Part shown: in pieces, positions 27,901 through 36,107 of the stretch | How the letters are laid out: every line of letters starts with the position of its first letter | Numbering within the stretch: the stretch's first letter is position 1 | Origin: Pelosinus fermentans DSM 17108 | Lineage (GTDB): Bacteria > Bacillota > Negativicutes > DSM-13327 | Assembly: GCF_000271485.2 (NCBI RefSeq) | Contig: NZ_AKVN02000001.1 | Coordinates: 1,802,001 to 1,866,000, forward strand | DNA length: 64,000 bases | Reading direction: 5' to 3' | Position numbers and translations under genes: made by a program | The notes under the pieces: generated by a model | Seen by the model: only the letters and a program-made list of their open reading frames with translations | Database searches by the model: none | What the model was told of the DNA's origin: nothing

Positions 27901-28106
27901 TTATCCGTAACCTGCTCTTCCATCTGGCTGGCGGTGGCTCCTGACCAGGCAACGCTGACAATCATTTGTTTAATGGCAAAATCCGGGTCTTCCATGCGTC
28001 CCACATTCTGATAGGAGAAGAGGCCGGCCACAAAAAAGAGGATGATAAAGAAATAAATGAATTGTTTGTGGTTTAATGACCAGGCGGTAAGGTTAAAATG
28101 GCTCAT
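24987..28106 (-). CDS. RND efflux pump permease
   Basis: 1039 residues, the size of AcrB/MexB-like pumps, with one N-terminal membrane helix, two large periplasmic loops and two groups of membrane helices. GLLVDDAIIATEMM in the fourth helix has the paired Asp residues of the proton relay, and the N-terminus FIYFFIILFFVAGLFSYQNVGRMEDPDF is characteristic of HAE-type pumps more distant from AcrB. It exports small molecules or drugs across both membranes with its adaptor and TolC-like partner; substrate unknown. The start overlaps the adaptor stop by 4 bp. Confidence 0.92.
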   Translation of the reverse strand: MSHFNLTAWSLNHKQFIYFFIILFFVAGLFSYQNVGRMEDPDFAIKQMIVSVAWSGATASQMEEQVTDKIEKKLQDLPGLDYLKSYSTPGYTVIYVNLKDQVPAKELRARWVEARNMVNDIKGTFPEGVSQPSFNDRFDEVYGVIYTLTGDGYTYEEMRERAEKIRRVLLSVPSVSKVQLLGVQTEKIYIEIENSKLARLGLDPSVITAALKEQNAMAAAGMLETVSDNAYLRITGMFENLEDIRTTPIQAGGRTFRLGDIAKVTRAYAEPSNPKMFYNGQPAVGISLAMEPGGNILTLGKNLDSTLSQIKQELPAGLEINQTVNQPKVVKSSIGEFVESLVEAIVIVLIVSFASLGMRSGVVVALTIPLVIAITFTLMYLTGIALQSISLGALIIALGLLVDDAIIATEMMIVKLEQGWSRFDAACFSYTSTAYPRLTGALITCAGFIPIGFSKGLAADFCVTLFWVIFFALIASWLVAGAVTPLLGYQFIKIKSAQQTADESNAHHDLYDTPFYRRFKRLLLWCMRHRKTVLTATAAVFIGSIFLLGLVKQEFFPASSRPELVIQLKLQEGASLTNTVEVARQFAKELDGDPNISYYTYHVGEGAPRFVLSFEPTFNKSNFAEFIVVAKDVQARNTLAQKAEQLLNTEFTGVRGHIKLLFTGTGPDYPVMLRIKGPDHEKVREIAEQARTVMAAHPATQNVNLNWNEKSKVLHLEIDQAKAKALGLSSHELAASLQTQLSGAPIAEFREHDKTVSMVLRFAEEDRNNPERIKDLNIHIGNGKYVPLDQIATIRYDAEEGLIYRRDLLPMIMVQAELNPTSKLTGSDVTKQVYGSLQELRSSLPAGYFIEFDGATERSIKSSKFLAEPIPAMMIVIMILLMTQLQSIPKMLLTLLTAPLGIIGVSISLLLTGSPMGFVVQLGILALFGIIMRNAVILMEQIEQYLVAGDSLWDAIVEATISRFRPILLTAAAAILGMIPLISSTLWGSMAIAIGGGLLGATILTLLVLPVMYATWYKAQPDTRIHNTPPEPTRQPINQ

Positions 28107-29221
28107 AGGGCATCACCGGTTGTTTTTACCCTCTGTCCTTCTTTCAATTTATGAACGCCGGCGCTGACAATCAGGTCGCCTGACTGCAGTCCAGCCAGTA
28201 CCTGGATAGTGCCATTACCGAAGGGCCCGGTTTGGATGGGGCGCAGTGTCAGAATATTGTCGTTCACGACCCAGACGGCGGGCGTATCGCCAGTCTGATA
28301 GAGTGCAGACAGTGGAATGGAAAATGCAGTATGGGCAGCGCCGCCGGCTAAGGAAACGGTGGCCGTCATACCCAGTTTGACAGTTGGCGGCGGATTGAGC
28401 AGGCTGACGCGCACTTTGAAGGTACGAGTCGTCGGGTCAGCCATGGGCGCGATTTCTCGCACCTTGCCGTCCAATGTCATGTTAGGCAAGGCCCAGAAGG
28501 TAATGTGGAGCTGTTCGGCGGCTTTTAGTTCTTCCAGCCGGTTTTCAGGAACATTGATTTCGATTTCCTGCTCTCCGTCTTGGATAACGGTGACAACCGT
28601 CTGGCTGGCGCTGACAACCTGGCCGGCCTCGGCGGTGATTGCGGAGACAACCCCTGCTTGATCGGCTTTCAATAAGGTGTAATCCAGCTGATTAGCGCCT
28701 TGCGTATACTGGGCCCCTGCCTGCTGCACAGCAGCCGCCGCTGCATCATAGGCATTGACATACTGGTCATACTGAGCGCGGCTGATCGCGCCGCTGTCCA
28801 GTAATTCCCGGTAGCGGCTCAAATTGCTTTCCGCCAGCCTAAGTTGTGATTGGGCGGAATATACCTGAGCAGAATTACTGCTTACCGTCTGCTGAATGTC
28901 TTTAGCATCAATCTGCATCAGCACATCGCCGGCATTGACTACGCTGCCTAGCTGCACATTGCGTTTGATGATCTTACCGGTGACTTGGAAGGCCAGCTGG
29001 CTTTCCAAGAGGCCGCGTACTTCACCGGCATAGCTATAACCCTGCCTTGCAGTTACTGGCTGGACGACCTGGGTACGGACCACTGGAAGGTTTTCTGGTT
29101 TACTGGTTGTTTTTGCAAAATGTGTTTTTGCCATGACTCCGGCCAGTAGGCATCCTACCGCTAAGGCGGCCAGGGCATAGTAACGTTTTTTTCGGCTGAG
29201 ATTCAGTCGCATGTTGAACAT
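28103..29221 (-). CDS. RND efflux periplasmic adaptor (membrane fusion protein)
   Basis: 372 residues: one N-terminal membrane anchor (YYALAALAVGCLLAGVMA), lipoyl/barrel-sandwich halves (GRVVNAGDVLMQIDAKD-like stretch around residues 95-110), an alpha-helical hairpin (SAQSQLRLAESNLSRYRELL) and a beta-barrel domain. It connects the RND pump to the TolC-like channel. AAGGAG lies seven bases before ATG 29221. It is translationally coupled to the pump gene. A broken TetR gene sits directly upstream in its leader. Confidence 0.92.
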   Translation of the reverse strand: MFNMRLNLSRKKRYYALAALAVGCLLAGVMAKTHFAKTTSKPENLPVVRTQVVQPVTARQGYSYAGEVRGLLESQLAFQVTGKIIKRNVQLGSVVNAGDVLMQIDAKDIQQTVSSNSAQVYSAQSQLRLAESNLSRYRELLDSGAISRAQYDQYVNAYDAAAAAVQQAGAQYTQGANQLDYTLLKADQAGVVSAITAEAGQVVSASQTVVTVIQDGEQEIEINVPENRLEELKAAEQLHITFWALPNMTLDGKVREIAPMADPTTRTFKVRVSLLNPPPTVKLGMTATVSLAGGAAHTAFSIPLSALYQTGDTPAVWVVNDNILTLRPIQTGPFGNGTIQVLAGLQSGDLIVSAGVHKLKEGQRVKTTGDAL

Positions 29222-29266
29222 AGAAACACTCCTTATCGTATATAATCTGTTTTTTCGGAAGAGAAT

Positions 29267-29575
29267 TTACGGTGCGCGCCGGGCGATGCCAAACAGCAGA
29301 ATGTCCAATAACTCCGTCAGCCATTATTTGCACTAGCTTGGTATCGACAGGGCGCAGCTGGCCTCTGGCATGCCCGAATTAATGGCGGCAGCAATTCTCT
29401 GCCACTGGCTCTTGCGTAGCTCCATGATGCTGCCCCATTCCTCCGGGTAATGCCGTTTTAAATCAAACAGAGCGTTCTGGCTGAAAACGGTGAATAATTC
29501 ACGGTATGTAGCGAGAAACAAAATATAAAGACAAATCGTTGGCAGAGAAGCCTGGTTGAAGCAGCAGGCATTTAT
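29267..29575 (-). pseudogene. TetR-family repressor, frameshifted C-terminal remnant
   Basis: On the - strand three successive frames read as one TetR-like C-terminal domain: residues from FLATYRELFTVFSQNALFDL to AAAINSG, then after a frameshift ARGQLRPVDTKLVQIMADGV, then after another shift ELLDILLFGIARRAP and a stop at 29267. The N-terminal helix-turn-helix is absent; an in-frame stop lies at 29576-29578. TetR genes usually head RND operons, so this looks like the original local repressor, now lost, with control taken over by the MarR protein further upstream. Two independent shifts make sequencing error less likely than decay, but this was judged by eye. Confidence 0.7.
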
Positions 29576-29585
29576 TTATAAAAAA

Positions 29586-29600
29586 GTTCACCAGGTGAAC
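29586..29600. promoter_or_regulatory. Operator palindrome, site 1
   Basis: GTTCACCAGGTGAAC, a perfect palindrome around a central base, located upstream of the TetR remnant and efflux operon, next to a -10-like TATAAA on the - strand. Confidence 0.7.
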
Positions 29601-29714
29601 GATAACTTTAAAAGATAAGGATGTCGTTCGCATATTTTCGCAAAGGATATCCTTGTTGCTGAAGCATTGTATTTTAGCTGTAACCAGATAAACTTAATTT
29701 GATTATATGGCGAT

Positions 29715-29729
29715 GTACACCAGGTGAAC
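29715..29729. promoter_or_regulatory. Operator palindrome, site 2
   Basis: GTACACCAGGTGAAC, one mismatch from site 1. Confidence 0.6.
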
Positions 29730-29973
29730 GATTTATTTTACTACAGGCAATAAAATAAATGAATAGGCAAAGAGCCAATCAGACCACATTGCTGCGTGAC
29801 GTCGTATTCACTAGTAAATCTTCCTTTCTCCAGATTGTTTTTTTGCTAAAAGAGAAATAGATGTTGCAGTTCGGCATTAGAGAAATAGTGAAGTGTATGA
29901 TTGGTTTCGATAATCAGTCGTTGGGAAAGTCGGATAGGAAGGGCTTTAAATGCAAAATATTTTTTCTAAAAAA

Positions 29974-29988
29974 GTTAACCAGGTGAAC
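29974..29988. promoter_or_regulatory. Operator palindrome, site 3
   Basis: GTTAACCAGGTGAAC, one mismatch from site 1 and sharing its flanks (a T-run on one side, CGATAA on the other). A weaker relative lies at 30079-30093. Confidence 0.6.
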
Positions 29989-30108
29989 GATAATGAAGAA
30001 TAATTAGAATGCCGGTGGAGAAGGCTTATTTTGCCGGCATTTGTTGCTAAAGATCTCGTTATTCAAATTTCAATATGGGCTAACAGGGTAAACTATAAAG
30101 TGAATTTT

Positions 30109-30567
30109 TTATTCCTGCTGCTCCATGTGGTCAATATACTGATCCAGCTCTTGCAGGATATCGCTGAGAAACAAATATTCTTCCGGCGTTAATGAATTAA
30201 TTTTTTTCATAATGCCATTGTCAAAGGTTTCGTGAAATTCGAAGTGTTGTTGAACGGCAATCCGGCCTTTGTCCGTCAATTCCAAAAGAATATTTTTTTT
30301 ATTGCCGGTTTCCTGATAACGGTAGACCAGATCTTTTTGGATGAGTTTATGGATGACCTTTGGCAGGGCGCTTTTGAAAATACCTTGTCGGTCTGCCAGT
30401 TCGGTCACGGTTATGCCTGGATGTTTGCCAATCATGTCGAGGGTATGAATTTCTGATGAGTATAAGAGGCTGTCTGTGCCAAATTTTTTTGGCTGTTTCA
30501 TTGTCTCAAAAAATTTCCTTGACAATCTGAATAAAAATTTCAACATTTCTTTTCTTTGTTCCACCAT
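30109..30567 (-). CDS. MarR-family transcriptional regulator
   Basis: 152 residues with a winged helix-turn-helix in the middle: HPGITVTELADRQGIFKSALPKVIHKLIQKDLV followed by a charged wing (QETGNKKNILLELTDKG). The helical ends (FFETMKQPKKF and LFLSDILQELDQYIDH) form the dimer interface. Its own promoter has a palindromic operator between -35 and -10 and the same palindrome occurs three more times towards the efflux operon, so it probably represses itself and the pump and releases on binding a small molecule. TGAGG is eight bases before ATG. Confidence 0.9.
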   Translation of the reverse strand: MVEQRKEMLKFLFRLSRKFFETMKQPKKFGTDSLLYSSEIHTLDMIGKHPGITVTELADRQGIFKSALPKVIHKLIQKDLVYRYQETGNKKNILLELTDKGRIAVQQHFEFHETFDNGIMKKINSLTPEEYLFLSDILQELDQYIDHMEQQE

Positions 30568-30621
30568 TGTTTTAACCTCATATCGTTAGTAATATGTCAT
30601 GTTTTGATGTTCTATGATTAT

Positions 30622-30649
30622 ATTGTACACCAGGTGAATTATTTGTCAA
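30622..30649 (-). promoter_or_regulatory. MarR-gene promoter with internal operator (site 4)
   Basis: On the - strand TTGACA (30644-30649), a 16-bp spacer and TACAAT (30622-30627). The palindrome GTACACCAGGTGAAT (30625-30639) fills the spacer, so binding there should block RNA polymerase: autorepression. Confidence 0.75.
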
Positions 30650-31419
30650 GCAAATTGCTACAGGCAACTCACAATGACCGGAGGAGAGGCCGGAGCAGTA
30701 AATTTGGGCTGCTCCACTTAGAGGTAAAAAAAGATGGCTACCACTCTATGTCCGGCCGTCCGCTCTTTGCGGCGCTCTGCTGTTGTTTCGCTAGCGGCCA
30801 AATTATTTGGGGGGGACGCGGCCACGGCAGGGCCCTTCACTCAGCTTAGAAGCAATTGGACGGCGGCGGCACCAGACGGCCCGGTTACGCTGGGACGGAC
30901 TCACCCCCTGCCCCCCTCCCGAGGAACAAACGGGAGGGGAAATTCGGCGCTTCGTTGCCAGGTGGCTGATCAGACGGTTTACCATGAGCAACTGCCAAAA
31001 GCGCGCGGTCGCACATCGTAAGCCTGCCCGGATGCGCTTGCAGGCTGGGTAGGGAAGGCACCGGCCACGGTGGTTGGCCACACCCTCATAAAAATATGCA
31101 ACTGGTTAGGAAAAACTTTCTTTGTATAGCTCCACTTAGAGCCCCGATGATTTGGTGTAGAAGTATTAGTACGATCTGCTCCCAAAGAAAAACGTCCCGC
31201 CGCCGAACTCGCGCTCGAATCCCATACCGCCGCGTCTCGTGCGGACGGACCTTTTGGCAGCAAGGGAGCCGCTGACGATGAACGGAGGTGTGGCGTATGT
31301 GGGGCTAGCTGGTGTGACAGTGGCGAGTAGAGGTTGCGTTGTGGGGGGTGCTACTGGAACAAGCTAGACCGGGATGACCGTAACCCCCGTCCAAGCACAC
31401 CGCCTTTTTTCAACGGGTT
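30650..31419. other. GC-rich gene-free block with strong hairpins and a 13-bp direct repeat
   Basis: About 770 bp between the MarR gene and the epimerase gene. Open frames exist on both strands but overlap each other, have arginine/proline/serine-biased translations and lack good ribosome sites, so I do not call a gene. The 13-mer GCTCCACTTAGAG occurs at 30711-30723 and 31129-31141; CCCCTCCCG/CGGGAGGGG at 30913-30921/30931-30939 forms a 9-bp GC stem. Base composition differs sharply from the AT-rich surroundings. It could be a large structured RNA, a repeat element or a decayed insertion; which one cannot be decided by eye. Confidence 0.5.
30913..30939. repeat. GC-rich hairpin inside the gene-free block
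   Basis: CCCCTCCCG and CGGGAGGGG form a perfect 9-bp stem around a 9-nt A-rich loop. Confidence 0.55.
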
Positions 31420-32496
31420 CTATATGCCCAGTAGGATTTTAAGAATTTTCTGGCTTACATTTGCGACAAGATATTCCGGCGGAGGTTCCCAGTTCTGGCC
31501 TTGATGTAAAACCGTTTGCACAGCCCGTAAGATTGCCGCGGGGTCACAACCGGCAAGCTGATTGCTGCCGGCTTCCAAGGTTTCCGGTCGTTCGGTCACA
31601 TCCCGCAGCGTCACATTCGGTGTTTTATAAAGACAGCACTCCTCCTGAACTGTGCCGCTATCACTCAAAACACAGTAGGCGTTTTGCTCCAACAATACAA
31701 AATCAAACAGACCTAATGGTTCCACGATCTGGATGCCTATTCCGGCAAAGGTCTTTTTCTGTTTTGCCAGCTGGGAGCGGGTGCGAGGATGCAGACTGCA
31801 AATCAGCGGCAGCCCATATGCTGCATAGAGTCCATGCAGGGCTGTGATGAATTTCTCCAGACGGTCCCCGTCGTCGACATTTTCCGTTCGGTGCAGGGTT
31901 ACTAGAAAATAGCCTTGGGCAGCAACACCCATCGCCTGAAGCACCTGGCTTTGTAAAATTTTGTCTGCGTAATGGCTGAGAACCTCGCCAATGGGATTGC
32001 CCGTAACATAAATACGGTTGCCGTCGATGCCTTCCCTCAGCAAATTAGCCCGGCTTCGCTCCGTGTAAGGCAATAGAATATCACTGCAATGATCGACAAT
32101 CCGGCGGTTGCTTTCTTCCGGTACCCGGTCATCATAACAACGGTTGCCTGCCTCCATGTGGTAAACCGGAATGCGCAGTCGTTTGGCGACCAGCGCCGCT
32201 AAGGCGCTGTTAGTATCTCCCAGTATCAGTAGGCGATCGGGCCTTTCCTTTAACATTACCTGTTCACAACCGCGGAGTATCTCGCCTATTTGGCCCATCG
32301 CGGTCTGTGATTGGCAGTCCAGCAGATAATCCGGAGAACGCAGCTTTAGTTCCGTGAAAAATATATCACTCAAGGTCCGGTCAAAGTTTTGGCCGGTATG
32401 CACAAGAATATGCTCACAAAGGTCGTCCAGGAGAGGAATAATCCTGCTTAAGCGAATAATTTCCGGACGTGTGCCCAAAATGGTCATAATCTTCAT
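31420..32496 (-). CDS. UDP-N-acetylglucosamine 2-epimerase-like enzyme (WecB family)
   Basis: 358 residues of the non-hydrolysing epimerase family (GT-B fold). MKIMTILGTRPEIIRLSRII, HTGQNFD, VLGDTNSAL-like (LILGDTNSALAA), HMEAGNRCYDDRVPEESNRRIVDH and SDSGTVQEECC are the family signatures. In company with a CapE/WbvB-like dehydratase and an RmlD-like reductase, it is best read as the last enzyme of UDP-L-RhaNAc/UDP-L-QuiNAc or UDP-L-FucNAc synthesis rather than UDP-ManNAc production. GTG 32499 would add one residue; ATG 32496 has the better ribosome spacing. Confidence 0.85.
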   Translation of the reverse strand: MKIMTILGTRPEIIRLSRIIPLLDDLCEHILVHTGQNFDRTLSDIFFTELKLRSPDYLLDCQSQTAMGQIGEILRGCEQVMLKERPDRLLILGDTNSALAALVAKRLRIPVYHMEAGNRCYDDRVPEESNRRIVDHCSDILLPYTERSRANLLREGIDGNRIYVTGNPIGEVLSHYADKILQSQVLQAMGVAAQGYFLVTLHRTENVDDGDRLEKFITALHGLYAAYGLPLICSLHPRTRSQLAKQKKTFAGIGIQIVEPLGLFDFVLLEQNAYCVLSDSGTVQEECCLYKTPNVTLRDVTERPETLEAGSNQLAGCDPAAILRAVQTVLHQGQNWEPPPEYLVANVSQKILKILLGI

Positions 32497-32699
32497 CACA
32501 GCAACCCCCTTCCATTTTCAAATGTCTATGATCTAAGATTAAATTTTAACTTGGGAGGTCATTAAAACTATGGATTACGAAATAGTTATAATATCAAACA
32601 GACCTCACCTTAGTCAGGGAGCGCAATCGTGTTTAGCGGGCTTGAATAGCAGGATATTTGATGACACAAATTACACCTCGTTTTCATTAAATTTTGAGG

Positions 32700-32754
32700 G
32701 GGGAAGGGTTCAATGAAAGTTTTGCGAGCAAAACTTTCATTTGAACCCTTCCCC
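32700..32754. terminator. Long near-perfect inverted repeat between the epimerase and glycosyltransferase genes
   Basis: The 25-base arm at 32700-32724 pairs with 32729-32754 with a single bulged base and a 4-nt CGAG loop. It lies about 20 bp past the glycosyltransferase stop on the - strand and probably ends its transcript, leaving the epimerase to a separate promoter in the 200 bp that follow, where I see no gene. Confidence 0.6.
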
Positions 32755-32774
32755 TTTATTACTTTTGATAAAGT

Positions 32775-35700
32775 TTACTTTTCCTGCCAGGATAATTGCG
32801 CCTGCCGTTTGCGGCAAATCGTTAAGCCTGCAGGAACAGGAATCGTCATTAATTCATAGTTGCGTGTGTCCTGTGCCAAGATTTCTATCGCCTGACAAGC
32901 GGTTCCGCACCAATTGGGGTCCATCATGGCCTCGTCTTTCGGATGGGTATCATGCAGCAAAATGAGACCGTGGGGAGCCACAAAAGGGAAAAAATTCAGA
33001 AAGTCCTGTAACACCGCCGCTTGCGAATGATCGGCATCGATGAATAGCATATCAATCTGCAGAGGCCTTACCGCTAATTCCCTTGCAAAATCCTGTGTTG
33101 TCCCCTTAAAAAAGCGAGTTTTCGAAGATTGTTGCATGGCTTGCCCGGCTTCCGCGCTGATATCCACGCCAACTAATTGCTCCGCAAAAGGGATAATGCG
33201 GTTAAAAAGATAACACCGGTATAACCCAAGCTCCACGTAGACCTTCGGCTGTATGACACCAGCCAAATGAACAATAAAGTCTTCATGCCAGTTTAATTTC
33301 ACGAATTTTTCAGCCCCCTTGACTTGCGCATATTTTATAACGCCCCATTCTCGGCCTTCATTTCTAACGATTTGACCAATACGGGAAAAATAGAGGTTTT
33401 TGTTATATTCCCATTCGGGCGGACCACCATTTTCATAATAGCCGTCTGGCCGGGGGTGGTACAAGTGCACCGTGGACGCATCGGTTTGACAATAATTGCA
33501 GCCGTTGCTTAATAAGCGTTGGATAAAATCATTGTCATCATAGGCCATGCCTACAAAATCCTCATCGTATCCCCCAATCGTAAAATACTGGCTGCGATGT
33601 AAGGCCATCAAAAACGGCAGCTTGACATTTAAGTCAACGCATTTGTCATAGATATCAGGGTCAGAGGTTCCATCATTGTTATTTATATATTCCAGAAAAG
33701 CTCCATCGCGGTCATCTTTGCCCACTGGAATACCCAGTAATTTGGGATTATCTAAGATAGGCGGCACAAGCTTAGCGATGGTATCATTGTTATGAAACAT
33801 TTCCGCGCAGCCGATAATCAAAATATCCCCGGAAGAGTGCTTTACGCCAATATTCATCGCAAAACCGGGTACCCGCCACACCATCTTGCCGTTTAGATTT
33901 CTGTGTCCGGTAAATACATACTTCAAATTAAGTTTTCCCTTAAACTCGTTACAAACCTCTTCGGTCTCATCCTGTAATCCATCATTAACCACAATGACTT
34001 CAAAATCAAAGGGTATGGTCTGGCGGGTTAAGGACCATAAACCCCATCTTAACAAGTGCACTCTTTGAAAGGTAGTCATAATTATGGATACTTTAGGCCG
34101 GGTTATTTTTCTTTTCCGGTTTTGTTCAGCCATTCGTTCCTGAAAGACCGTGGTCAGCAACCGGTGCCATTTCTCCGTGGCATCCGGCGTATCGGGAATT
34201 ACGTCAAAATCATACTCCGCATAGGAGTGCGCGGTTTGCAAGGAGTTGGTCACAAGCCTGTTTGCTTGCCGCAAGTTGGTCTCTTGCTGCTCGGTTGTCG
34301 CACCCGCTGACCGGAGATCATCTTGTAAAAAAGCAATGGTATAGCGATTGGGATCAATGATATCCATATGCGTGGCGTTTTGAATGATGACTTCCACGTT
34401 TGGGTAATGTTCTGCCAGATAGCTTTGGGCATGGGCGGCATAATCGTCCTGGATATCGGCCAAAGGCGCATCAAGACCAACAGAAGCAGGTAAGGACGCC
34501 AGCAGGGCATCTCCAAAATCTTGTGCTGCTAGTGATCCCATAGCAAGGGCAACTTTTACTTGGCCTGGTGTAGTTTCCGACGGTTCCGGACTACCCAGTT
34601 CGCCCCACTGGAAATGATAAACAATGCTGTTAAAGGCGGTTTGATGTTTGATTCCAACGGGCTGCAGTTTCATCATCAAGACCGTATCGCCGGCGATGCA
34701 TGTTTCTCCCCGCCGGGCAATGACCGGTTTATAAAGATTGCTGCCCATAAGCACCTGTCCTTCCGGATAGCCTCCGACCCGCTGAAAATACTCCTTACGG
34801 ATCAAGAGAGGCATATACAGGCCGCCGTCCGCTACTTTGGCTTCGGTCAATTCACGGGCATACTGTTGAAACTCGCTTTCTTGATAGGATGCATAATCCT
34901 GGCCAAAGTTTCTTTCCACACCGTATTGACCACTAGGCAATCTTCCGGATTCAACCAAGCGGGAAACGACGCAGTTTGTTCCGTTATAAGCCTGCCATAG
35001 ATGATCAAACCAACCCGGCGTAAAGGCCATGTCGGAATTAATAAAAACGACGAAATCTCCCCGGGCCCTGTCAGCCGCAAAATTATAGGCCCGGTAAACA
35101 TTATTAACATACCACTCCTCTTGTTGCTCAGGAGTGTTTGTATAAATATAATGCGGTATATAGTTATCCCGCAAATGACTAAGCACGGCGTCGTTAGCGT
35201 CATTGGCGACAAAGAAAAACTCCTTGTCAGTCATGTCCGTATATCTAAAGACCTGCTCATAAACGAAATCCAACCACTCAACGCTTTTATAGACTAAACA
35301 TACAATGGAAAATTTCGGCCTAAATACTTCTTCCCGGTATTGTTCTACATAGGCCAGGGCCTCAACGAATTTCAAAGGCTGTGGCGCTTCATCATCGATC
35401 CACAAACCTTCCGGGAATAGCTCACAGGGAACCTTTGCCAGAGTCAGGCTATCTTCACTGATCAAACGGTCAAGCATATCATAGCCGCGTTGTCCGTGAG
35501 ATCTGTAAATCAGATATTTATAGGCCAAGTGCTGCTGCGAAGCGAATCCGTAATGCAGTACCTGAATGTCTTCCGCCCAGGCCATGTGTTGAATTGTCAC
35601 AGGATGAGGCTTTTGATGGAGCCCCGGTTTCGGCTCACTAAAGCAAATGCCGGGGACGACCCGCCATAGACGGCAAAACCAACCCAAGTCAAATAAACTG

Positions 35701-36107
35701 TCTAAACGTCGCCAGGAATGACTGCGCCACAGATTCAGCTCATGAAAGCACACGCCATCCAGCTGTCGTTCTTCACAGGTTTTACACCATTCTTGCAGAC
35801 AATGTGCGGCATTGGCAGTCAAAACCTCGTCCGCATCCAGCCATAAGATAAAATCCGGGTTCAGCTTTAGGGCCTCCTGCAGCAGGAGCTGTTTATGGTT
35901 TTGCTCATTAATAAAATCATTATTTGCAGTGCGCAGGACATAGGGGGTTTGCTGCAACATATATTCAAAGCTGCCGTCGGTACTGCCGTCATCATAGACG
36001 ACTAAATCATCCACTAGGGGTTTTACATACGCTGCAAACCGCTCCAAGTTACCTTTACACATTTCATTATAGATCTGGCAAATACATACAATCTTATATT
36101 TTTTCAT
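32775..36107 (-). CDS. Multi-domain glycosyltransferase with C-terminal methyltransferase domain
   Basis: An 1110-residue cytoplasmic protein built of several catalytic units. Residues 4-240 are a GT2 domain (VVYDDGSTDGS at 37-46, LDADE at 90-94); 265-480 a second GT2 domain (FSIVCLVYKS, FINSDM at 355-360); 515-640 a less clear linker with GT-B-like features; 672-930 a third GT2 domain (VSIIMTTFQR, VVNDG at 706-710, YDDNDF). Residues about 985-1095 resemble a class I SAM methyltransferase (VYVELGLYRC, VGVDIS, IDMLFIDADHS, GLILLHDTH). It likely assembles and methylates a repeating surface glycan. The start overlaps the dehydratase stop by 4 bp. Substrates are unknown. Confidence 0.85.
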   Translation of the reverse strand: MKKYKIVCICQIYNEMCKGNLERFAAYVKPLVDDLVVYDDGSTDGSFEYMLQQTPYVLRTANNDFINEQNHKQLLLQEALKLNPDFILWLDADEVLTANAAHCLQEWCKTCEERQLDGVCFHELNLWRSHSWRRLDSLFDLGWFCRLWRVVPGICFSEPKPGLHQKPHPVTIQHMAWAEDIQVLHYGFASQQHLAYKYLIYRSHGQRGYDMLDRLISEDSLTLAKVPCELFPEGLWIDDEAPQPLKFVEALAYVEQYREEVFRPKFSIVCLVYKSVEWLDFVYEQVFRYTDMTDKEFFFVANDANDAVLSHLRDNYIPHYIYTNTPEQQEEWYVNNVYRAYNFAADRARGDFVVFINSDMAFTPGWFDHLWQAYNGTNCVVSRLVESGRLPSGQYGVERNFGQDYASYQESEFQQYARELTEAKVADGGLYMPLLIRKEYFQRVGGYPEGQVLMGSNLYKPVIARRGETCIAGDTVLMMKLQPVGIKHQTAFNSIVYHFQWGELGSPEPSETTPGQVKVALAMGSLAAQDFGDALLASLPASVGLDAPLADIQDDYAAHAQSYLAEHYPNVEVIIQNATHMDIIDPNRYTIAFLQDDLRSAGATTEQQETNLRQANRLVTNSLQTAHSYAEYDFDVIPDTPDATEKWHRLLTTVFQERMAEQNRKRKITRPKVSIIMTTFQRVHLLRWGLWSLTRQTIPFDFEVIVVNDGLQDETEEVCNEFKGKLNLKYVFTGHRNLNGKMVWRVPGFAMNIGVKHSSGDILIIGCAEMFHNNDTIAKLVPPILDNPKLLGIPVGKDDRDGAFLEYINNNDGTSDPDIYDKCVDLNVKLPFLMALHRSQYFTIGGYDEDFVGMAYDDNDFIQRLLSNGCNYCQTDASTVHLYHPRPDGYYENGGPPEWEYNKNLYFSRIGQIVRNEGREWGVIKYAQVKGAEKFVKLNWHEDFIVHLAGVIQPKVYVELGLYRCYLFNRIIPFAEQLVGVDISAEAGQAMQQSSKTRFFKGTTQDFARELAVRPLQIDMLFIDADHSQAAVLQDFLNFFPFVAPHGLILLHDTHPKDEAMMDPNWCGTACQAIEILAQDTRNYELMTIPVPAGLTICRKRQAQLSWQEK

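Noticed and set aside
25024-28661. Many + strand open frames opposite the RND pump and adaptor
   Set aside because: Antisense shadows of well-conserved genes with no initiation signals.
30734-31263. Several overlapping open frames of 80-97 codons in the GC-rich block
   Set aside because: They overlap on both strands, have composition-driven Arg/Pro/Ser-rich translations and no good ribosome sites; treated as a non-coding block.
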